NCBI GenBank assembly: GCA_036279295.1
Contig: DASUJK010000262.1
Location: forward strand, 1-16,040
Reading direction: 5' to 3'
DNA length: 16,040 nucleotides
Source of the DNA: DATEPR01 sp036279295
GTDB lineage: Bacteria; Actinomycetota; Actinomycetes; Mycobacteriales; Pseudonocardiaceae
The notes below the pieces were generated by a model. That model was given only the letters and a program-made list of their open reading frames with translations. It ran no database searches and had not been told where the DNA came from. Below are positions 15,261 to 16,040 of the stretch, in pieces (the first letter of the stretch is position 1; the number at the start of each line of letters is the position of its first letter). The position numbers were made by a program, and so were the translations under genes.

Positions 15261-15286
15261 GATCATGCAACAGGACGTCATTGATC
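15261..15286. promoter_or_regulatory. Candidate Lrp operator between the divergent genes
   Basis: GATCA (15261-15265) and TGATC (15282-15286) form an inverted repeat with 16 bases between. With one bulge it extends to GATCATG and CATTGATC. It covers the -35 box of the downstream gene. GCAACA also occurs twice, 22 bases apart (15245-15250 and 15267-15272), about two helical turns. Lrp-type octamers often bind several such phased weak sites, but repeats this short can be chance. Confidence 0.3.
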
Positions 15287-15309
15287 GCCGTCTTGCGGCG
15301 CCTTACATT
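15281..15309 (+). promoter_or_regulatory. Sigma-70-like promoter of the dimethylargininase gene
   Basis: TTGATC (15281-15286) and TACATT (15304-15309) are separated by 17 bases and each matches consensus at four or five of six positions. The expected transcription start, 6-8 bases after the -10, coincides with or touches the A of the ATG at 15317. No Shine-Dalgarno precedes that ATG. Both facts fit a leaderless mRNA, which is common in actinomycetes. Confidence 0.6.
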
Positions 15310-15316
15310 TCGATCC

Positions 15317-16040
15317 ATGACGACGGTGCCACTTGTCGCCCCGGTTTCGCGATCCGAACGGGGCCTCGCGCAACGCGTGCCGACCACGCGCTCGTACCTG
15401 ATGTGCCGGCCGACGTACTTCGCCGTCGACTACTCGATCAACCCGTGGATGGACCCTGACGTGCCGGTGGACGTCGACCTCGCCATCCGGCAGTGGACCG
15501 AACTGGCCGACACGTACCGGCGGCTCGGGCACCAGGTGGAGCTGATCGACCCGGAGCCCGGCCTGCCGGACATGGTGTTCGCCGCCAACTCCGGCACCGT
15601 CGTGGACGGCCGTGTCCTCGGTGCCCGGTTCCGTGCCGTGCAGCGGGCCGCCGAGGCCGAGCACTACCGCCGCTGGTTCGTCCGCCGTGGTTTCCGGGAC
15701 ATCGTCATGCCGGCCGCGATCAACGAGGCGGAAGGCGACTTCGCGTGGACCGGCAGGCTGCTGCTGGCCGGCACCGGCTTCCGCACCGACCCGGCGGCGC
15801 ACGCCGAGGCGCAGGAGGTGCTCGGCGTGCCGGTGGTGTCGCTGCACCTGACCGACCCGCGCTACTACCACCTGGACACCGCGCTGTGCGTGCTGGACGA
15901 CTCGCCCGGCTCACCGTCGGTGGCCTACTACCCGGGCGCGTTCTCGGCCGGGTCGCTGCGGGTGCTGCGCAAGCTGTTCCCGGACGCCGTACTGGCCTCC
16001 GACGCGGACGCCGCGTGCCTCGGGCTCAACGGCGTGTCCG
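15317..16040 (+). CDS. ddaH: Dimethylargininase-type amidino hydrolase, 3'-truncated by window edge
   Basis: Guanidino-modifying hydrolase of the arginine deiminase fold. It probably converts dimethylarginine or a related guanidine to citrulline and amine; the exact substrate is not proven. The frame stays open to the window end, giving 241 residues. Family motifs are LMCRPTYFAV (28-37), NPWMD (42-46), LPDMVFAANSG (83-93) with Asp85, NEAEGDF (136-142) with Glu139 and Asp141, and YHLDTALCVL (184-193) with the catalytic His185. The nucleophilic cysteine near the C-terminus should lie beyond base 16040, so activity cannot be confirmed here. The ATG at 15317 fits the promoter, with no competing start before RPTYF. 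In mycobacteria the homologous gene is followed by ornithine aminotransferase rocD, which may lie just outside the window. A citrulline- or arginine-acting relative is the main alternative. Confidence 0.85.
   Translation, partial: MTTVPLVAPVSRSERGLAQRVPTTRSYLMCRPTYFAVDYSINPWMDPDVPVDVDLAIRQWTELADTYRRLGHQVELIDPEPGLPDMVFAANSGTVVDGRVLGARFRAVQRAAEAEHYRRWFVRRGFRDIVMPAAINEAEGDFAWTGRLLLAGTGFRTDPAAHAEAQEVLGVPVVSLHLTDPRYYHLDTALCVLDDSPGSPSVAYYPGAFSAGSLRVLRKLFPDAVLASDADAACLGLNGVS

Noticed and set aside
14646..15284. 212-codon plus-strand open frame across the lrp gene and its downstream gap
   Set aside because: It lies opposite a well-supported Lrp/AsnC gene and its translation has no family features or ribosome binding site.

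Overview
The window is a high-GC stretch (third codon positions mostly G or C) from an actinomycete. Gene content and order suggest a filamentous member of the Pseudonocardiales (Amycolatopsis, Kibdelosporangium, Lentzea and relatives). That placement is inferred from family features only: the long NuoH and NuoJ tails, the fused KorA, the Lrp/ddaH divergon and the ArfC-like protein. It was not checked by any search.

Bases 1-8037 (+) hold the distal half of a respiratory complex I operon: nuoH (5' end outside the window), nuoI, nuoJ, nuoK, nuoL, nuoM and nuoN. Spacing is extremely tight, with 1-14 base overlaps or gaps of 1-16 bases. These genes encode the quinone-site and proton-pumping membrane arm plus the NuoI iron-sulfur subunit. 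After an 18-base gap comes a long-chain trans-polyprenyl diphosphate synthase (8056-9087), which plausibly makes the side chain of the menaquinone that complex I reduces.

Bases 9088-9377 are a non-coding leader with a dyad and a possible promoter. They precede a 666-residue, single-pass, acidic, low-complexity membrane protein (9378-11378). Its C-terminal module resembles the 'sunset' domain of ArfC-type channel accessory proteins, and it contains a striking array of tyrosines at exact five-residue spacing. A perfect 17-bp inverted repeat (11417-11468) sits between this gene and the convergent korB gene and looks like a bidirectional terminator.

On the minus strand, korA (12555-14459) and korB (11485-12558) overlap by four bases and encode a two-subunit 2-oxoglutarate:ferredoxin oxidoreductase. 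A 327-base non-coding region separates korA from an upstream Lrp/AsnC-family regulator on the same strand (14787-15242). That regulator is divergent from a dimethylargininase-type hydrolase gene (15317 to beyond the window end). The hydrolase gene has a good sigma-70-like promoter whose expected start point falls on or next to the ATG, so its mRNA is probably leaderless.

Taken together the window covers energy metabolism: NADH oxidation and menaquinone supply, a ferredoxin-reducing TCA-cycle step, and the start of what is probably an arginine/ornithine catabolic locus under Lrp control. No mobile elements, CRISPR arrays, tRNA or rRNA genes were seen.
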